Assembly (NCBI RefSeq): GCF_000412675.1
Contig: NC_021505.1
Span: forward strand, 4,396,501 to 4,460,500
Direction: 5' to 3'
Length of the DNA stretch: 64,000 nt
From: Pseudomonas putida NBRC 14164
GTDB lineage: Bacteria > Pseudomonadota > Gammaproteobacteria > Pseudomonadales > Pseudomonadaceae
The number at the start of each line of letters is the position of its first letter. The first letter of the stretch is position 1. Positions 46,207 through 55,708 of this stretch are shown in pieces. The notes below the pieces were generated by a model that made no database searches, was not told the origin of the DNA, and was given only the letters and a program-made list of their open reading frames with translations. A program made the translations under genes and the position numbers.

Positions 46207-48780
46207 ATGCTCCAGCTCGAACGGCGCAGGCTATTGCCGTTGCGCCCGCGCCTCGCCCCGCTGCCGCCACTGCTTGGCGGCTGCCTGGCGTTGGCCCTTG
46301 CCCACCCTGCCTTGGCCGGCCAGACCGACATCGCCTTCCAGCCCGGTTTCATGCGCCAGGCCCCCGGCCAGTCCGCCGAGGCCGGTACCCTGGCGCTGCA
46401 AAACCTTGCCGCGCAGGCACTCTTGCCGTCGGGACGCTACCGGGTGCAGGTCTCGCTCAACCTCAGCCCCCTGCCCGAACAGGACATCGATTTCATCGAG
46501 GGCCCAAATGGAAAAAGGTTGCAGCCCTGCCTGACGGCCGAACTGCTACGCACCCTCGACCTGCGCGAGCAGGCCCTGGAAACACCCCTGCCAGACGACG
46601 ACAGCTGTGTGGACCTGGCGCAGCTGGTACCACACGCCAGTGCCGATTTCGACCCCGCACAGTTGCACCTGTCGCTGTCGATCCCGCAAATCGCCCTGCG
46701 CCAGGACCGTTCGGGCAGCGTGCCCGAGGCCCGCTGGAGCAACGGCATCAACGCCGCCTTCATCAGTTACCAGGCTTCGGCCCAGCACAGCAGCCAGCGC
46801 GATGGCCGCAGCCGCAGCAGCCAGGACCTGTACTTGAACAGCGGCCTTAACCTGGGGCCCTGGCGCCTGCGTAGCAAGCAGGCACTACGCGAGGAGGCCG
46901 ACGGGGCACGCCGCTGGACCCGTAGCGACACGTTCGCGCAGCGCGACCTGCCCGGCCTGCAGGCCAACCTCACCCTGGGCGAAACCTTCACCAACAGCGA
47001 CATGTTCCGCAGCGTGCGCTTCACAGGCGCGCAGGTGGCGTCCGACACAGGCATGCTGCCCGATGCAATGCAGCATTACGCGCCAATAATCCGCGGGGTA
47101 GCCCAAAGCCGTGCCAAGGTAGAAATCCTGCACAATGGCTACCCTATCTATTCCAGCTACGTTGCGCCCGGCCCTTACGCCATCGATGACCTCAGCGTGG
47201 GCTCTGGCCATGGCGAGCTGGAAGTGGTCATCACCGAAGCCGATGGCCAGATCCGCCGCTTCACTCAACCCTACTCGAGCATGGGCAGCCTGCTGCGCGA
47301 AGGCGTGTGGCGCTACAGCGCGACCGTGGGCCGCTACGACGGCGCCGAACAACTCGACGACCCGATGTTCTGGCAGGCCACCCTGGCCCGCGGCGGTGTC
47401 TGGGACACTACGCTGTATGGCGGCGTGCTTTCCAGCGAGTACTACAACGCCAGCGTACTGGGCATGGGCCGCGACATCGGCCAGATAGGCGCATTGTCGT
47501 TCGATGTCACCCGTTCCTCCAGCGCCCTGGGCACCACGCTGGGCGACGCCCAGGGCCACAGCTTTGCCTTGCGCTACGGCAAAAGCTTCCAAAGCCGCAC
47601 CAGCGTGCGCTTCGCCGGTTATCGCTACTCGACCGAGGGCTACCGCGACTTCGACGAAGCGGTGCGGCAACGTAGTAATGCCAGCAGCTACCTTGGCAAC
47701 CGCCGCAGCCGCCTGGAAGCATCGGTGTACCAGAGCGTCGGTGACCGCAGCGCACTCAACCTGACCTTATCTCAGGACACCTACTGGCAAACCAGCCACC
47801 AGCGCCGCCAGTACCAGTTGCAATACACCACCCGCCTGGGCAAGGTCGCGGTCAACCTGTTTGCCTCGCAGGCCCTGGACTCGAAAAACGACGACAGCCG
47901 CATGTTCGGCCTGAGCTTGAGCATGCCACTGGACTTCGGCCGCCAGCAACAGGCCAGCTTCGACGTGCGCAACAACAATGGCCAGATCAGCGAACGCGCC
48001 AGCCTCAGCGGCGGCTTGCTGGACAACCGGCTCAGCTACAGCACCTCGCTGGCCAACGACGACCAAGGGCGCAACAGCGGTGGGCTGTCTATCAACTACC
48101 AAGGCAGCCAGGCCAGTGTCGGCATGGGCTACAACGAAGGCAACGACTACCGCAGCATGTCGGTGAACGCCAGCGGTGCCGTGATGCTGCATGGCGACGG
48201 CCTGGCGTTTGGCAGCCATCTGGGCGAAACCATGGCCCTGGTCCACGTGCCCGATGTGGCCGGCGTCGGCGTACAGAACACCTCCTCGGCGCGTACCAAT
48301 GCCCAAGGTTATGCACTGGTGCCGTACCTGCGCCCCTATCGCCTGAATTCACTGGTACTGCAAACCGACGACCTGTCGCCGGAAGTGGTGATTGGCAATG
48401 CCAGCCAGCAAGTGGTGCCGCGACGCGGCGCGGTGGTCAAGGCCAGCTACGAAGCCGAGCATGTGGGCCGCCTGGTGCTGACCCTGCGCCAGGCCAATGG
48501 CCAACCCGTGCCATTTGGCGCCCAGGTGCTCGATGCCGATGGCCAGAGCCTGGGTGTGGTCGGCCAGGCCGGCCAGGCACTGGTGTCTACCCGCACCACA
48601 GGCCCGCAAACCATACGCGTGCTGTGGGGCGAGGCCAGCGATAAAGCCTGCACACTGCACATCGACCCGCAAGCACTCGCACAAGAGGGTGGCTACCGCC
48701 TGCAAACCCTGCACTGCCAACTGCCCGTAGCCAGCAGCCAGCCCCTTCTGCCCGGCGACAATACCCAGGAAACACTCTGA
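46207..48780 (+). CDS. Fimbrial outer-membrane usher
   Basis: An 857-residue usher that exports and assembles pilins. It has a signal peptide (LGGCLALALAHPALA), the N-terminal chaperone-binding domain, a 24-strand barrel region, the plug (GVAQSRAKVEILHNGYPIYSSYVAPGPYAIDDL), and the C-terminal domains (RRGAVVKASYEAEHVGRLVLTLRQANGQPVPFGAQV) with a late disulfide pair. No frameshift or deletion is visible. It lies just downstream of the rearranged block, so its promoter and ribosome site may be changed; upstream 46024-46206 shows no gene. Confidence 0.95.
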   Translation: MLQLERRRLLPLRPRLAPLPPLLGGCLALALAHPALAGQTDIAFQPGFMRQAPGQSAEAGTLALQNLAAQALLPSGRYRVQVSLNLSPLPEQDIDFIEGPNGKRLQPCLTAELLRTLDLREQALETPLPDDDSCVDLAQLVPHASADFDPAQLHLSLSIPQIALRQDRSGSVPEARWSNGINAAFISYQASAQHSSQRDGRSRSSQDLYLNSGLNLGPWRLRSKQALREEADGARRWTRSDTFAQRDLPGLQANLTLGETFTNSDMFRSVRFTGAQVASDTGMLPDAMQHYAPIIRGVAQSRAKVEILHNGYPIYSSYVAPGPYAIDDLSVGSGHGELEVVITEADGQIRRFTQPYSSMGSLLREGVWRYSATVGRYDGAEQLDDPMFWQATLARGGVWDTTLYGGVLSSEYYNASVLGMGRDIGQIGALSFDVTRSSSALGTTLGDAQGHSFALRYGKSFQSRTSVRFAGYRYSTEGYRDFDEAVRQRSNASSYLGNRRSRLEASVYQSVGDRSALNLTLSQDTYWQTSHQRRQYQLQYTTRLGKVAVNLFASQALDSKNDDSRMFGLSLSMPLDFGRQQQASFDVRNNNGQISERASLSGGLLDNRLSYSTSLANDDQGRNSGGLSINYQGSQASVGMGYNEGNDYRSMSVNASGAVMLHGDGLAFGSHLGETMALVHVPDVAGVGVQNTSSARTNAQGYALVPYLRPYRLNSLVLQTDDLSPEVVIGNASQQVVPRRGAVVKASYEAEHVGRLVLTLRQANGQPVPFGAQVLDADGQSLGVVGQAGQALVSTRTTGPQTIRVLWGEASDKACTLHIDPQALAQEGGYRLQTLHCQLPVASSQPLLPGDNTQETL

Positions 48781-49862
48781 TGACAGCGTTCACCTTCAAT
48801 ATCGACCGCAGCTTGCGGCTGACCGCCTGCTGCCTGGGCCTGGGCCTGCTCTCTGGCAACGCTTACGCCGACTGTACGTTTCAGACAGGCAGCAGCTACA
48901 TGACCTACGAGCGTGACATGGGGACATTCTGGGTACCCCGCGATGCCGCAGTCGGTACGGTGATCGGTACCAGCTCCATGACCAGGCCCAACAACGAAGG
49001 CGCCAGCGTCTCGTGCGGGTGGAACCCTGCCAGCCCGCCCACGGCAAGGCTGCCCAACACCGCGCCAATCTTCTCTGGCGCCTTGCCGCCCCTGAATGGC
49101 AAGGACATCAATGGCCACGTCATGGAAACCAACATTCGCGGGGTTGGCGTATACATGGAGCTTGGTTCACCATTCGACGGCGTGGCCAACAACTCATTCG
49201 CCCCAGATGCTGGCACCTCCCCTGTCATCCCCTACTCGGGGACCATGCAAGACCAGCCTTTCCCCGTCGGGGTGTCGGTTATCACCGGTACTGCCTGGTT
49301 CATCAAGACCGGGCCAATCGATCCCGGCCCCCAACGCGTCAACGGCGAGATGTTTCATGGGTTCCTGCATAACCTGGGCAAGGTGATTGAGTACCGCGTG
49401 AGCGCAACGGTGAACCAGGCGCAGTGTTCACTGAAATCCAACTCGGTAAGCCCCGGCCTGGTGAATCTGGGCAATTACACCCCTGCCGATTTCACAGGGG
49501 CAAACCCCGCGACCCCGCCCGTTCCCTTCCAGATAACACTCAGCGAGTGCGAAGACGCCAGCGCCCCCAACCCCGCGCCCGCGAACGTGTACATCGAACT
49601 GGATGGCGCCAATGGCTCGGTGCCGACCGTGCCAGCCGAGGGACGCTTTAGCCTGGGTGGCGCTTCCGATGCCGCCGGGGTTGAAATCCAGCTGCTGCGT
49701 AGCGATGGCTCGCCCATGCCACTGCAATCGGAGGAAATGGTCAAGCCAATAAGTATCGGCACCACCCATCTGGACTTCCAGGCGCGCTACTACCAGAGCG
49801 CACCAGTGATAACCCCGGGCTTGGCCGAGGGCGGGCTGACCTTTACCGTAAGCTACAAATAA
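48780..49862 (+). CDS. Fimbrial tip adhesin, two-domain
   Basis: A 360-residue exported protein with a signal peptide ending NAYA. The N-terminal half (about 30-210), starting DCTFQTGSS, resembles receptor-binding lectin-like domains of tip adhesins; the C-terminal half is a pilin domain (VNQAQCSLKSNSVSPGLVNLGNYTPADFTG to the strand GGLTFTVSYK) for docking to the fibre. The start overlaps the usher stop by one base. The receptor is not known. Confidence 0.88.
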   Translation: MTAFTFNIDRSLRLTACCLGLGLLSGNAYADCTFQTGSSYMTYERDMGTFWVPRDAAVGTVIGTSSMTRPNNEGASVSCGWNPASPPTARLPNTAPIFSGALPPLNGKDINGHVMETNIRGVGVYMELGSPFDGVANNSFAPDAGTSPVIPYSGTMQDQPFPVGVSVITGTAWFIKTGPIDPGPQRVNGEMFHGFLHNLGKVIEYRVSATVNQAQCSLKSNSVSPGLVNLGNYTPADFTGANPATPPVPFQITLSECEDASAPNPAPANVYIELDGANGSVPTVPAEGRFSLGGASDAAGVEIQLLRSDGSPMPLQSEEMVKPISIGTTHLDFQARYYQSAPVITPGLAEGGLTFTVSYK

Positions 49863-49867
49863 CGTGC

Positions 49868-49901
49868 AAAAAAAGGCCGCTGGGTGAATACCCTGCGGCC
49901 T
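49868..49901 (-). terminator. Terminator hairpin downstream of the tRNA operon
   Basis: AGGCCGC (49874-49880) pairs with GCGGCCT (49895-49901), extended by GGG/CCC. On the minus strand it is followed by seven T; on the plus strand there is no T run, so it mainly stops minus-strand read-through toward the adhesin gene. Confidence 0.75.
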
Positions 49902-49931
49902 GTGTAACGATAAAAACAAATGATCGGAAAC

Positions 49932-49959
49932 GAAAAAAGACGCCGAAGCGTCTTTTTTT
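49932..49959. terminator. Bidirectional terminator
   Basis: AAAAAAGACGC pairs with GCGTCTTTTTT around CGAA. The A-rich left and T-rich right flanks let it act in both directions: for the tRNA operon (minus) and the adhesin gene (plus). Confidence 0.93.
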
Positions 49960-50000
49960 GAAGGTTCACAAAGTTTTATTCAACCCTGTAAACCAATATT

Positions 50001-50076
<76 letters not shown>

Positions 50077-50161
50077 AATTTGAAGCTTTACCACTACCGG
50101 CGTGAAGCGCCTTTACAGCCTTCACCACCACTGCACCGCATAGACGCCACAGTATTTAAAC

Positions 50162-50237
<76 letters not shown>

Positions 50238-50240
50238 AAA

Positions 50241-50316
50241 TGGCGTCCCCTAGGGGACTCGAACCCCTGTTACCGCCGTGAAAGGGCGGTGTCCTAGGCC
50301 ACTAGACGAAGGGGAC
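50241..50316 (-). tRNA. tRNA-Glu (TTC), copy 1
   Basis: 76 bases with encoded CCA, acceptor stem GTCCCCT/AGGGGAC, anticodon TTC (GAA at plus-strand 50280-50282). Only 3 bases from the neighbouring tRNA-Gly. Confidence 0.98.
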
Positions 50317-50407
50317 ACACAACACTTTTCAGTGCACCAGACTTGAACCTCACGATTCACCCTGGATTTTCTTTTCCTGCCCCGCCGTCAAGCGTTGCCG
50401 GAGAAAC

Positions 50408-50483
<76 letters not shown>

Positions 50484-50485
50484 AT

Positions 50486-50561
50486 TGGCGTCCCCTAGGG
50501 GACTCGAACCCCTGTTACCGCCGTGAAAGGGCGGTGTCCTAGGCCACTAGACGAAGGGGAC
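50486..50561 (-). tRNA. tRNA-Glu (TTC), copy 2
   Basis: Same sequence as the tRNA-Glu at 50241; anticodon GAA at plus-strand 50525-50527. First tRNA of the operon, 2 bases from the following tRNA-Gly. Confidence 0.98.
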
Positions 50562-50635
50562 ACGCTGCTGGCATTACTGCCTGCTTTCACTCCCTGCCGC
50601 GTTTCGCTGTGTGCTTTACGCTGCAAGTGGCGCGC

Positions 50636-50664
50636 ATTCTATGGATGGTTCGGGAAGGCGTCAA
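50636..50664 (-). promoter_or_regulatory. Sigma-70 promoter of the Glu/Gly tRNA operon
   Basis: On the minus strand TTGACG (50659-50664), a 17-base spacer and TAGAAT (50636-50641). A GC-rich stretch (GCGCGCC) follows the -10 box, like the discriminator of stringently controlled stable-RNA promoters. Confidence 0.88.
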
Positions 50665-50763
50665 CCCCTTTGTAGAAATTTATTTAAATCAATGACTTCC
50701 GGGTGGGTTGGGGTGCAGATGCGGGCCGGGTTGTCGATATAGAGAGAAGTCATCCTGCACAGG

Positions 50764-50802
50764 CCTGTGGGAGCGGGTTTAGCCGCGACGAGGCCGGCAC
50801 AG
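50764..50802. repeat. Single REP element
   Basis: One REP unit (CCTGTGGGAGCGGGTTTAGC, CGCGACGAGGCCGGCACAGG) without an inverted partner, between the tRNA operon promoter and the next gene. The rest of 50562-50878 holds only the promoter and no gene. Confidence 0.88.
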
Positions 50803-50878
50803 GCATACAGCCGCTGTTCGCCCCTTGGCAAACTCACTACACTCAAAGCTGTAATTCTTCTTCAATGAGGCATTAACG

Positions 50879-51646
50879 GTGACACCACTTCTGATCACCC
50901 TGCTCATCGTGGCAGGCATCGCGTTGCTGATTGTGATCGGCTACCTAAACAATGTGGTCGAGAACGGCAAGATCGAACGCGTCCGGACGAGGGTCGAACT
51001 CGCCGACCGCCTGCGCCGCTGTGGCGAAATCACCGAGACCTTCCCCGGCCAGTTCATGACACCGGCCCTTAAACTGCTGCTGACCCGCCTGGAACTGAAC
51101 CTTAATCAGCGCCAGCTGGCGGTGGACAAGCACAATGCCGAACTCAAGGCGCGCATCGCCGAGCTGGAAGGGCTGATCGCCCTGGGCGACAAGATACCGG
51201 TGAACAACCCGCCCAACCCGATCCACACCGAGGTCAAGGCCAAGGATGTGCGCTTCTTGCTGGAGGCCATGCACAACCAGGTAACCCGTGCGGCTCAGGA
51301 AGGCTTTTTACCTGCAGTCGAAGCCAAGCACTGGGTGAAGGAAATCCGCCACATCCTGGTATTGCTGCATATCGAGTTCTTCAACAACCTGGGCCAGCAG
51401 GCCCTGCAGAAGAACCAGCCGGGCCAGGCACGCCTGGCGTTCGAGCGCGGCGTGCAGTACCTGCGCAAGCAGCCGGAGCCGAAGGTCTATGAAGAGCAGC
51501 TGACGTATCTGGAGAAGTTGCTGGCCCGTGCCAATGCCCAGGTGCTGGACCGCATGGCACCGGCGGAGGACGAGCACAACGAATTGACCGACGGGCTCAA
51601 GACCGACGAGGAAGAGACCTGGAAGAAGAAGGTGATTTACGACTGA
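50879..51646 (+). CDS. Membrane-anchored protein of unknown function
   Basis: A 255-residue protein with one N-terminal membrane helix (LLITLLIVAGIALLIVIGYL) and a long soluble helical part facing the cytoplasm (positive residues after the helix are mixed, so topology is not certain). There is a coiled-coil stretch with NLNQRQLAVDKHNAELKARIAELEGL, a possible TPR-like LGQQALQKNQPGQARLAFERGVQYLRKQ and an acidic end. Start is a GTG at 50879 after ATGAGG. A similar gene occurs near sagS in P. aeruginosa. I do not know its function. Confidence 0.8.
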   Translation: MTPLLITLLIVAGIALLIVIGYLNNVVENGKIERVRTRVELADRLRRCGEITETFPGQFMTPALKLLLTRLELNLNQRQLAVDKHNAELKARIAELEGLIALGDKIPVNNPPNPIHTEVKAKDVRFLLEAMHNQVTRAAQEGFLPAVEAKHWVKEIRHILVLLHIEFFNNLGQQALQKNQPGQARLAFERGVQYLRKQPEPKVYEEQLTYLEKLLARANAQVLDRMAPAEDEHNELTDGLKTDEEETWKKKVIYD

Positions 51647-51654
51647 CGCTTGAA

Positions 51655-51764
51655 CCTGTGCTGGCCTCTTCGCGGCTAAAGCCGCTCCCACAGGGATCAC
51701 ACCAGGCCTGAGGGCAATGCAGTACCTGTGGGAGCGGCTTTAGCCGCGAAGAGGCCAGCACAGG
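51655..51764. repeat. Inverted pair of REP elements (REPIN)
   Basis: Two units (CCTCTTCGCGGCTAAAGCCG with CTCCCACAGG, and the complement) facing each other across about 40 bases, between two convergent genes. Confidence 0.94.
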
Positions 51765-51775
51765 CGATGCAACAC

Positions 51776-52258
51776 TTAGCAGTCGGTCAGCTCAAGGAAG
51801 ATCGCCGCCAACCGCTCCAGCCCCACCTGGTCCGCCTCGCTGAACCGTCCAACCTTGGGGCTATCCAGGTCCAGCACACCAACCAGCCTGCCCTCCTTTA
51901 CCAACGGGATCACCAGCTCGCTGTTGGACGCACTGTCGCAGGCAATGTGCCCCGGGAACGCATGCACGTCCTCTACCCGCTGAGTCTGCCGCGTTGTCGC
52001 CGCTGCCCCGCACACACCCCTGCTGAACGGAATGCGCACGCACGCCACCTGGCCCTGGAACGGGCCCAGCACCAGCTCTTCGTTGCGGTTAAGGTAGAAC
52101 CCGGCCCAGTTCAGGTCGTCCACCTGGTTGTACAGAAACGCCGAAAACTGCGCGGCGTTGGCGATGAAATCACGCTCGTCGGCAAACAGCGCCTGCACTT
52201 GCGCCGCCAGCAGGTTGTAGCCGTCGAGGCCGGCGCCACTGGCATTGAGGTCGATCAT
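51776..52258 (-). CDS. Free methionine-(R)-sulfoxide reductase, GAF domain
   Basis: A 160-residue GAF-domain enzyme that reduces free Met-R-sulfoxide with thioredoxin. The family cysteines are present at C73, C83 and C107 in VACVRIPFSRGVCG and HIACDSASNSE, with the substrate-pocket region DLNWAGFYL before them and IPLVKEGRLVGVLDLDSP after. Its ATG abuts the stop of the ATPase gene, so both are on one transcript. With gpx and msrB nearby this part of the chromosome has three peroxide or sulfoxide repair genes. Confidence 0.93.
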   Translation of the reverse strand: MIDLNASGAGLDGYNLLAAQVQALFADERDFIANAAQFSAFLYNQVDDLNWAGFYLNRNEELVLGPFQGQVACVRIPFSRGVCGAAATTRQTQRVEDVHAFPGHIACDSASNSELVIPLVKEGRLVGVLDLDSPKVGRFSEADQVGLERLAAIFLELTDC

Positions 52259-53146
52259 TTACTTTTGCTCCAGCAATTGCAGCCCGACCCAGTAGCGGGC
52301 GAACTGATAGGCACAACGGCCATTACGGTTACCGCGGCCGGTGGCCCAGCGCACGGCGAGGATGTCGAGCTGTTCATCACGCTGCCAGACCAGGCCCGCA
52401 GGGCGCGCCAGCTGGCCGATCCAGTGCTCGACAACATTCAGGAAGTGGTCCTGGGTAAACGGGTAGAACGACAGCCACAGGCCAAAGCGGTCAGACAAGG
52501 CAATCTTGTCTTCCACCGCTTCGCTGGGGTGCAGCTCGCCGTCCACGCGCTTCCAGTTCTCGTTGTCGCTCTCCTTCTCGGGCACCAGGTGGCGGCGGTT
52601 GGAGGTGGCGTACAGCAGCACGTTGTCCGGCGCCTGCTCCAGCGAACCATCAAGCACGCTCTTGAGCACCCGGTAGTCGCCCTCCCCGGCTTCGAACGAC
52701 AGGTCGTCACAGAACAGGATGAAGCGTTGCGGCAGCTTCTGCAGCTGCTCGACCACCCGTGGCAGGTCGGCGAGGTGATCACGTTCGATTTCGATCAGGC
52801 GCAGGCCGGCGCCGGCATGTTCGGCGAGCAAGGCGCGCACCAGCGACGACTTGCCGGTACCGCGCGAGCCCCACAGCAACGCGTGGTTGGCTGGCAGGCC
52901 GTTGATGAACTGGTGGGTGTTGCGGCCCAGCTGGTCGCGCTGTTTGTCGACGCCGATCAGGTCGCTCAGGCGGATGTCCAGGCTGACTTCCAGCGGCAGC
53001 AGGTAGCCGCTGCGGCCATCGCGCTGCCAGCGGGCGGCCAGCGTGGTGCCCCAGTCGATGGTCGGGCGTTGTGCGGGCAACAAGGGTTCAAGGCGCGCCA
53101 GTACCGATTCGGCGCGGTCCAGAAAAGCAATCAAGCGAGCGTCCAT
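52259..53146 (-). CDS. AAA ATPase, DUF815 family
   Basis: A 295-residue ATPase. Walker A is WGSRGTGKSSLV, Walker B ILFCDDLSFE, and a sensor region YATSNRRHLVP follows with arginine-finger-like residues later. The N-terminal 80 residues are specific to the DUF815 family. The ATG at 53146 has AGGAG upstream; the longer start is weaker. The role of DUF815 ATPases is not established; they are thought to act as remodelling ATPases. Confidence 0.9.
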   Translation of the reverse strand: MDARLIAFLDRAESVLARLEPLLPAQRPTIDWGTTLAARWQRDGRSGYLLPLEVSLDIRLSDLIGVDKQRDQLGRNTHQFINGLPANHALLWGSRGTGKSSLVRALLAEHAGAGLRLIEIERDHLADLPRVVEQLQKLPQRFILFCDDLSFEAGEGDYRVLKSVLDGSLEQAPDNVLLYATSNRRHLVPEKESDNENWKRVDGELHPSEAVEDKIALSDRFGLWLSFYPFTQDHFLNVVEHWIGQLARPAGLVWQRDEQLDILAVRWATGRGNRNGRCAYQFARYWVGLQLLEQK

Positions 53147-53173
53147 GACGACTCCTAACAATTTCAGTTTTTT

Positions 53174-53290
53174 GGGGCCGCTGCGCGCCCCTTCGCGGGC
53201 TTGCCCGCTCCCACAGGGATTGCGCTCAGCCAGGGGCTACGCTGTACCTGTGGGAGCGGGCATGCCCGCGAAGGGGCGCAGCGCGGCCCC
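53174..53290. repeat. Inverted pair of REP elements (REPIN)
   Basis: Extended inverted pair: GGGGCCGCTGCGCGCCCC and the REP core CTTCGCGGGCTTGCCCGC on the left, with near-complements on the right. It lies between the divergent ATPase and sagS-like genes. Confidence 0.94.
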
Positions 53291-53392
53291 CGCTTGGCGA
53301 TCAACTGAAATGAACAGACAGACCCGCCAGCAGCCGGGGCTATTCGGCTATGCTTGCGCAGCGCAAGGAACGTGAAAACCGGCTCGGGACTC

Positions 53393-55708
53393 ATGGATAT
53401 AAAGTTCACCAATCGCCTGTCATACAAGCAAGCCCGGCTGACAGTCCTGGTCGGCTTCATCCTGGGAACATTGCTCAGTCTCATCCAGATCGGCATCGAT
53501 TATGCCAGCGAAGACGCGTCCATCAACCGTGAAGTGAACGCGTTGCTGCAAATCAGCCACAACCCGGCCTCGCGCATCGCCTACAACATCGACTCGGAGC
53601 TGGCGCTGGAGCTGACCCGCGGCCTGTTGCAGTCGCCGGCCGTCATCCGTGCACGGCTGATCGACAACAACGAAACCGTGCTGGCCGATGTCGAGCGGCC
53701 CAGGCTGCAGGACCGCTACCGGCCGCTGAGCGACTTCCTGTTCGGTGAGCAGCGTCAGTTCAAGGCACGCCTGTACCTGACGCACATGCCGGAGGAATAC
53801 CTGGGCACGCTGTACCTGGACGTCGACACCTTTGCTTTCGGCAGCCGCTTTCTCGACCGCGCCGGCATCACCCTGCTCAACGGTTTTGCCCGCAGCCTGG
53901 TGCTCACCGGCATCCTGCTGGCGCTGTTCTACATGATGCTGACCAAACCGCTGGTCACGGTGATCGGCGCGCTCAGCGGCAGCGACCCGCGCAAACCCCG
54001 GCAAACCCGCCTGGACTGCCCACACGGCCACGAACACGACGAAATCGGCGTGCTGGTGAAAGTCGCGAACCAGCAGTTCGTCAGCATGGCCACCGAGATC
54101 GAGCAGCGGCGCACTGCGGAAAACCGCCTTACCCAGTACCTGAACGAACTGGAAGACATCGTCTCGGCACGCACCAACGAACTGAAGGCCAGCAACAGCA
54201 GCCTGAGCCTGTCCAACCAGGAGCTGGAACAAGCGCGCCGCCGCGCACTGGACATGGCCCAGGCGCGTGCTGCCTTTTTAGCCAACATGAGCCACGAAAT
54301 CCGCACCCCGCTCAACGGCATGCTCGGCATGATCGCCCTGGCCCTGGACAGCCCGCTGCCCAGCGAGCAGCGCCAGCAACTGGCGATTGCCCACGACTCG
54401 GGCAAAGTGCTGGTGGAATTGCTGAACGATATCCTCGACCTGTCCAAGTTCGATGCGGGTCAGCTGGAGCTGGAACGCATCCCGTTCGACATGGGCTCGA
54501 TGGTGGAAGACACCGCCAACCTGCTCTCGCAGAACACCGCACAGAGCGTGGAGCTGACCTGCCTGATTGCCCGTGACTTCCCCAGCAGCGTGCTTGGTGA
54601 CCCCACGCGGGTGCGGCAGATCGTCAGCAACCTGCTGTCCAACGCGTTGAAGTTCACCCGCTTTGGCCGTGTCGATTTACGCCTGGTGAGCATCGTCGGC
54701 GGTGTGCGCCTGGAAGTGCGCGACACCGGCATCGGCATACCCGAAGAGGCCCAGGCGCGGATCTTCCAGCCATTCACCCAAGCCGGCGCCGGCATCACCC
54801 GCCAGTACGGCGGCACGGGCCTGGGCCTGGCCCTGACGCGCAACCTGTGCAAGGCCATGCAAGGCCATTTGCACATTCGCTCCGAAGCGGGTTTTGGCAG
54901 CTGCTTCAGCGCCGAACTGCCGCTGGCCGAGCACACCGAAGCCATCGCCCCGCTGCCGCTGCACGGGCGCGTAGCCGCCCTGAGCGCTGCAGGCAGCGGG
55001 CTTAACGAACTGTTGCAGGGCCTGCTGCCCGCCTGGGGCCTGGCCTACCAGCGGCATGACAGCAGCGCGACGCTGGACGCCACGGCGATGGACCTGCTGA
55101 TTACCGACGATGTCGACCGCCTGTTCGAACTGCGCCAAACGCTGAAAACCCCCATCCTGCTGGTGACCGCTTACGGTAACTTCTTGCCCAGCGAGCAATC
55201 GGCCGCCCTCGCCCCGCTCCATCAACTGGCCCGGCCGCTGGCGCGCAACGCCCTGTACCAGACCCTGCGTCGCACCCTGCAAGGCTTTGACCCCGAACAC
55301 CCGCTGGCCAGCCCGGCCATCACCCTTGAGGCAGGCCGTGCACGGATTCTGCTGGTGGAAGACAACCCGGTGAACCAGCTGGTGGCCAAGGGCATGCTGG
55401 CCAAGCTCGGCTGCCAGGTGCAACTGGCCACCCAGGGCGCCGAGGCCCTGGAGCTGCTGGAACTGGACGACTTCGACCTGGTGCTGATGGACTGCAACAT
55501 GCCGGTGATGGACGGTTACGAAGCCAGCCGGCGCATCCGCCAGAGCGGCCGCTGGCCCGACCTGCCGATTGTCGCGCTCACCGCCAATGCCATGCCCGAG
55601 GAGCGCGAACGCTGCCGGGCTGCGGGCATGAACGACTACCTGGCCAAGCCGTTCCGCCGCGAAGAGCTACTGGCGCTGGTCGAGCACTGGGTGCCGCTCA
55701 ACGGCTGA
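53393..55708 (+). CDS. Hybrid sensor histidine kinase, SagS-like
   Basis: A 771-residue membrane kinase. Two membrane helices (about 16-35 and 185-205) enclose a periplasmic sensor domain of HmsP type; then HAMP-like linker, coiled coil, histidine kinase domain with H301 in NMSHEIRTPLNGML, ATPase motifs NLLSNALKFTRFG, DTGIGI and GGTGLGLAL, a degenerate receiver, and a C-terminal receiver with D700 in LVLMDCNMPVMDG. Order and neighbours (gpx, msrB next door) match P. aeruginosa sagS, which feeds the HptB phosphorelay and biofilm formation. The start at 53393 gives MDIKFTNRLSY; a TTG at 53354 is less likely. Confidence 0.9.
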   Translation: MDIKFTNRLSYKQARLTVLVGFILGTLLSLIQIGIDYASEDASINREVNALLQISHNPASRIAYNIDSELALELTRGLLQSPAVIRARLIDNNETVLADVERPRLQDRYRPLSDFLFGEQRQFKARLYLTHMPEEYLGTLYLDVDTFAFGSRFLDRAGITLLNGFARSLVLTGILLALFYMMLTKPLVTVIGALSGSDPRKPRQTRLDCPHGHEHDEIGVLVKVANQQFVSMATEIEQRRTAENRLTQYLNELEDIVSARTNELKASNSSLSLSNQELEQARRRALDMAQARAAFLANMSHEIRTPLNGMLGMIALALDSPLPSEQRQQLAIAHDSGKVLVELLNDILDLSKFDAGQLELERIPFDMGSMVEDTANLLSQNTAQSVELTCLIARDFPSSVLGDPTRVRQIVSNLLSNALKFTRFGRVDLRLVSIVGGVRLEVRDTGIGIPEEAQARIFQPFTQAGAGITRQYGGTGLGLALTRNLCKAMQGHLHIRSEAGFGSCFSAELPLAEHTEAIAPLPLHGRVAALSAAGSGLNELLQGLLPAWGLAYQRHDSSATLDATAMDLLITDDVDRLFELRQTLKTPILLVTAYGNFLPSEQSAALAPLHQLARPLARNALYQTLRRTLQGFDPEHPLASPAITLEAGRARILLVEDNPVNQLVAKGMLAKLGCQVQLATQGAEALELLELDDFDLVLMDCNMPVMDGYEASRRIRQSGRWPDLPIVALTANAMPEERERCRAAGMNDYLAKPFRREELLALVEHWVPLNG

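Noticed and set aside
49424..49919. Open frames opposite the adhesin gene
   Set aside because: Antisense shadows of a gene with a clear signal peptide and pilin domain.
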